DNA of 49,675 bases from an uncultured Lachnospiraceae bacterium (GTDB lineage: Bacteria; Bacillota; Clostridia; Lachnospirales; Lachnospiraceae), in the NCBI GenBank assembly GCA_947164865.1, contig CAMUYA010000025.1:1-49675 (forward strand). Direction: 5' to 3'. Each line of letters begins with the position of its first letter. Position 1 is the first letter of the stretch. The notes under the pieces are model-generated. The model saw nothing but the letters and a program-made list of their open reading frames with translations. It was not told the DNA's origin and searched no databases. The position numbers and the translations under genes were made by a program. Below are positions 48,001-49,675 of the stretch, one piece after another.

Positions 48001-48228
48001 TTTGAGATCCTCGAAGAATCTCTGCGTATCATCAAGATATTCTCTCGCTCCGTGGACACACACATCTATACAGCTTCCGCATGCTACGCACTTGCTTCCG
48101 TCCACATCGATCCTCGCTTTGCCGTTTTCGACTTTCGAGATGCATGCACCTATCGCACTGCAAACCTTGATGCATTTATTACAGCCTATGCAATTGTCGT
48201 TGGTATAAACTATACTGTTTCCGTTCAT
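45070..48228 (-). CDS. Sensory-type [FeFe]-hydrogenase domain fused to hybrid histidine kinase with Hpt
   Basis: 1052 residues, no transmembrane segment, so cytoplasmic. Order: two [4Fe-4S] ferredoxin motifs (C13, C16, C19, C23; C47, C50, C53, C57), [FeFe]-hydrogenase large-subunit domain (about 75-305), a further Cys-rich Fe-S motif (C399, C402, C404, C405, C410, C427), HisKA H461, HATPase (N578, DTGIGI 612-617, GAGLGMSI 642-649), receiver (D719/D720, D763, K817), Hpt H918, and a helical tail. H-cluster ligands are kept: C143 (SQPCPALV), C191 (ISPCIAKKLE), C297 and C301 (LNCEKGCICG). The proton-relay Cys of TSCCP is replaced by Pro and the P2/P3 methionines are lost, as in sensory group C hydrogenases. 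It probably senses H2 or redox state rather than turning over H2. Confidence 0.92.
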   Translation of the reverse strand: MNGNSIVYTNDNCIGCNKCIKVCSAIGACISKVENGKARIDVDGSKCVACGSCIDVCVHGAREYLDDTQRFFEDLKNGEEISILLAPAFKANYPDEYESVIGGLKKMGVKRVISVSFGADITTWGYLNYITKYNFLGGISQPCPALVSYLERYLPELLPKLFPVQSPLMCAAIYARKEMGITDKFAFISPCIAKKLEIEDPHNAGLVQYNVTFEHLMKYVKEKGISGDPVGSEIEYGLGSFYPTPGGLAENVKWFLGDDVFIRQIEGERHLYEWMHQNADRIKDNKTPFLFIDALNCEKGCICGTAVSPSKSKTDDALYSLLNIRENSKKKESGNAWSRPDTPEERLTNYNKQFENLDLKDYLRSYTDRSEECKYEIPNEAELEEIFISMNKLTDDSRCIDCTCCGYESCRQMATAIHNGFNHKENCIYYEKTMVRELEFEKAIAEETNRAKTAFLANMSHEIRTPINAILGMNELILRESEDPDITSYSETIRTAGNSLIGLVDNILDFSQIDSGAIQIESSEYDLSSTINDLINSIRKSAEEKDLKLLFDINPETPKNLYGDQKRIKQVVSNLLTNAVKYTQKGSILFGIGYSSVEDDPESIMLDVSVRDTGIGIKEEDLPRLFNQFDRIELNRNRNIEGAGLGMSITKGLLELMGSELNVESIYGEGSSFSFSIKQGVRGSAKLGNYRDSYIEDLGLRKAYRERFVAPEAEVLVVDDNQMNLIVFGNLLMQTCVKIDFANDGFEAVEMSREKKYDVIFMDIMMPDKDGVETLREIRAEYDNPNHNIPCVCLTANAVAGAKAEYLSQGFDDYLTKPIEYEKLEEILLGFLPKEKIRSESSGDVQAVQEPDEGLDEKLDIIADTGMIDIDAGIKNSGSVQAYLPLLKVFYDSVSDKADELERFYDENDFGNYTIKVHALKSSARIIGAADLGEKAFNLEMAGKEGNIAFIIDKHRELIEEFRSFAEILKPVFASDEAAEASKPEANDEFMYEVYKGIRSAAETMDCDTIECIFDEMGEYRIPKSDEKLISDIKNAFSDFNYDLIVELLKDK

Positions 48229-48276
48229 AAATCGTTAATCCTATTTCAAAATATATGTCTTCTTGTGCTGCGGGGA

Positions 48277-48696
48277 TCATACGGTCATAAGTGCAAGCTT
48301 ATTTACTCTTAATTCCGAGATCACCATCCCTGCGGATTCCTTTTCCGTAACATCCATTGAAGCCATCTCCGTAACAGGAATGTAAATCGTAACATATTCC
48401 TTTTTTGCTTTTCCGAAAAGAGATTTCTTTTCTTTTATGAGGCTCACTCTGACCTTCGCCCTCATCTGTTTGAGTACCTGCAGCCTGAAATCATCGGGCT
48501 TTAAATAATAGAGCATGGTCTCAAGTGTATCTTCGCCATCTGAGCCGTTTTTAAAGCTTTCAGCACATACCCGTCTGAATTTGAAAAGTATCTCTTCATC
48601 TTCGGCAATCTCATTCAGAGTATATTTGGTACCGATATACAGGCAGTTGGAATCCTGTATGCAGTATTTAAAATCTTCATAAACTGTCTTTTGCAT
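48277..48696 (-). CDS. Unrecognised 139-residue protein upstream of the hydrogenase-kinase
   Basis: I do not recognise this protein. It is soluble, mixed alpha/beta in appearance, with a basic middle region (QVLKQMRAKVRVSLIKEKKS), two cysteines near the N-terminus (C12, C18) and one at about residue 44, and a beta-rich C-terminus (EYVTIYIPVTEMASMDV). No signal peptide or membrane helix. It lies between the sigma-like gene (19 bases) and the hydrogenase-kinase gene (48 bases), so co-expression is likely. A role as partner or regulator of the sensor is inference only. No strong ribosome site precedes the ATG at 48696. Confidence 0.72.
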   Translation of the reverse strand: MQKTVYEDFKYCIQDSNCLYIGTKYTLNEIAEDEEILFKFRRVCAESFKNGSDGEDTLETMLYYLKPDDFRLQVLKQMRAKVRVSLIKEKKSLFGKAKKEYVTIYIPVTEMASMDVTEKESAGMVISELRVNKLALMTV

Positions 48697-48715
48697 TATT
48701 TTTACCCGTTCTAAA

Positions 48716-49480
48716 TCATTCGATACCTTTCATTTCGTCAGGTATCTCGATGCAGTCGATCTTAAATCCGCTTATCCTTATGGCATCGAGCACTGCTTTT
48801 CTTGACAGGTGTTCCTCTTCCACAAGTTCCTCAACGGTTACTTTTCTCATGTATTCCTTGGAAAGCTTCTCGGCTTTTAAGAAAATGTCGTTTACTCTGG
48901 CAAGTGCTTTATCGGCCACTTCGGAGCTGTCGTTGTTTTCCTTCACCAGTTCTTCCATGGCATCCATGATAAACTTAATTATCATGCCTTCGCATTCTTC
49001 GGGCTTTTCCTGGCTTCCAAGCATTCTGACGGCAGTTGCAAGTGCCACATTTCCCTCTCCGATGAGATCCTCGGCAAGCACTCCCTGGCCGCTGTAAAGC
49101 TTTGCTATCTGAACCACTTCCTTCAGATAAACCTCTGTGAGCCTTGAAAAGGCGGATGTTTCCCCGGACATGGCCTGTATGATGAAAGCCTGTTTTTCTC
49201 CTTCGGAATACTCGGGAAGGGTTTCCAGTTCATCAAGATACATCTGCAGGTAATTCCTGTCCTGTTCGGAAAGCATCTCTTCTGCTTCTGTCGCATCCCC
49301 GCCGATCTTGATCTTCTGCGATTCGAGGTAGTCACGTACCATCTTGATGCGTGATTCATCAAGCTCTATCTCGGCAAAAGCTTCTTCTATTTCTCCCTCC
49401 GCAAGGTGGTTACCCTGCTCACGGGCTTTTCTCTTTATCTGTTCAAGTATCTGTGCGAATCTTACTTCTTTGTTTTCCAT
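48716..49480 (-). CDS. Sigma-70-like protein lacking promoter-recognition regions
   Basis: 254 residues. Residues 5-60 resemble sigma region 1.1 (FAQILEQIKRKAREQG through YLESQKIKI). Residues 73-153 resemble regions 1.2-2.2, with MYLDELETLP, VVQIAKLYSGQG and the core-binding-like LAEDLIGEGNVALATAVRML. Residues 187-240 resemble region 3. Where regions 2.3/2.4 should carry the Tyr/Trp residues that melt and read the -10 box, the sequence is ECEGMIIKFIMDAMEELVKE without those aromatics, and region 4 is missing. It may bind core RNA polymerase or an anti-sigma factor without directing transcription alone. It heads the signalling cluster and lies 43 bases downstream of repeat copy 2. Confidence 0.75.
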   Translation of the reverse strand: MENKEVRFAQILEQIKRKAREQGNHLAEGEIEEAFAEIELDESRIKMVRDYLESQKIKIGGDATEAEEMLSEQDRNYLQMYLDELETLPEYSEGEKQAFIIQAMSGETSAFSRLTEVYLKEVVQIAKLYSGQGVLAEDLIGEGNVALATAVRMLGSQEKPEECEGMIIKFIMDAMEELVKENNDSSEVADKALARVNDIFLKAEKLSKEYMRKVTVEELVEEEHLSRKAVLDAIRISGFKIDCIEIPDEMKGIE

Positions 49481-49523
49481 GTTATTCTCGATTTCAAGTC
49501 TGTTTAATCATTAATCTTAGTTA

Positions 49524-49675
49524 CGCGAGTACGCACAAATGTATGCTTCGAGCACCGCTTCGCAGCTATGGGTCTTCGAGCAGCGGTACTAACTTCGAAC
49601 TTCGTTTCACTCGTTCTCAGTAAGTGCCGGCCTCAGACACATTGCTCTCAGCATAGCATTTGCACGTACTCGCTG
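49524..49675 (-). repeat. Inverted-repeat structured element, copy 2 (reaches window end)
   Basis: The arms 49524-49554 and 49643-49675 pair over about 30 bases and enclose an 88-base core. On the minus strand the core matches copy 1 (748-900): a GTGTC-(7)-GGCAC hairpin, a central AACGAG, TTAGTACCGCTGC, GACCCATAGC and a GCT-GCGA-AGC hairpin before GCGGTGCT. The arm sequence is unrelated to copy 1 apart from the inner AGCA/TGCT, yet equally complementary. It lies directly upstream of the sigma-like gene and reads in the same direction. The right arm touches the end of the window, so the element could be longer. Confidence 0.75.

Noticed and set aside
45070..48228. Catalytic [FeFe]-hydrogenase
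   Set aside because: Loss of the proton-relay cysteine and the P2/P3 methionines, plus fusion to a kinase, fits a sensor better than a turnover enzyme.

Overview
The window looks like chromosome from a low/mid-GC anaerobic Firmicute, most likely a member of Lachnospiraceae (Clostridia). That placement is an inference from gene content and gene order: an alpha2-type glycyl-tRNA synthetase next to alaS, the phoH / membrane HD-like / ybeY block, a proB / 5-formyl-THF cyclo-ligase / proA operon, NfnAB, formate-THF ligase, and zinc-ribbon and DUF4349 membrane proteins. Every credible protein gene, about 33 including one cut by the left edge, lies on the minus strand. Transcription therefore runs from the right end to the left end. 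No tRNA, rRNA, CRISPR array, transposase or phage gene is visible.

Right end (49.5-39.6 kb) is the most unusual part. It is a five-gene signalling cluster: a sigma-70-like protein that keeps region 1.1-, 2.1/2.2- and 3-like segments but lacks the promoter-melting aromatics and region 4; an unrecognised 139-residue protein; a 1052-residue protein joining two ferredoxin clusters and a sensory-type [FeFe]-hydrogenase H-cluster domain to a histidine kinase, receiver and Hpt; a membrane hybrid kinase with a pseudo-receiver; and a membrane hybrid kinase with a DegV fatty-acid-binding-type domain inserted between receiver and Hpt. The two Hpt-bearing kinases end in the same ~65-residue helical module. 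No DNA-binding response regulator is present, so the output is unknown. An AGCS-family symporter, a single-domain receiver and an M16C metallopeptidase follow (39.6-34.6 kb).

Middle (34.5-15.9 kb): a DUF4349 lipoprotein, era, recO, glyS-alaS (own promoter), a lipid kinase, yebC (own promoter), two cell-envelope glycosyltransferase-type genes, an FtsK/SpoIIIE translocase, then fhs-folD of one-carbon metabolism and a zinc-ribbon membrane protein. Left part (15.8-0 kb): nfnAB behind a palindrome that covers its promoter, rlmH, nth, a pyrimidine-nucleoside phosphorylase, phoH, a membrane protein with a degenerate HD domain in the position usually held by the c-di-AMP phosphodiesterase PgpH, ybeY, a flippase-like protein, two overlapping FAD oxidoreductases, the proline genes, and the start of gltX.

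Two intergenic spaces, at 748-900 and 49524-49675, hold copies of the same ~150-bp element in opposite orientation. Each has ~31-bp arms that pair within the copy but differ in sequence between copies, around a ~90-nt conserved core with small hairpins showing compensatory changes and GNRA loops. This looks like a dispersed structured-RNA or palindromic element, and together with the hydrogenase-kinase cluster it is the best candidate here for something undescribed.
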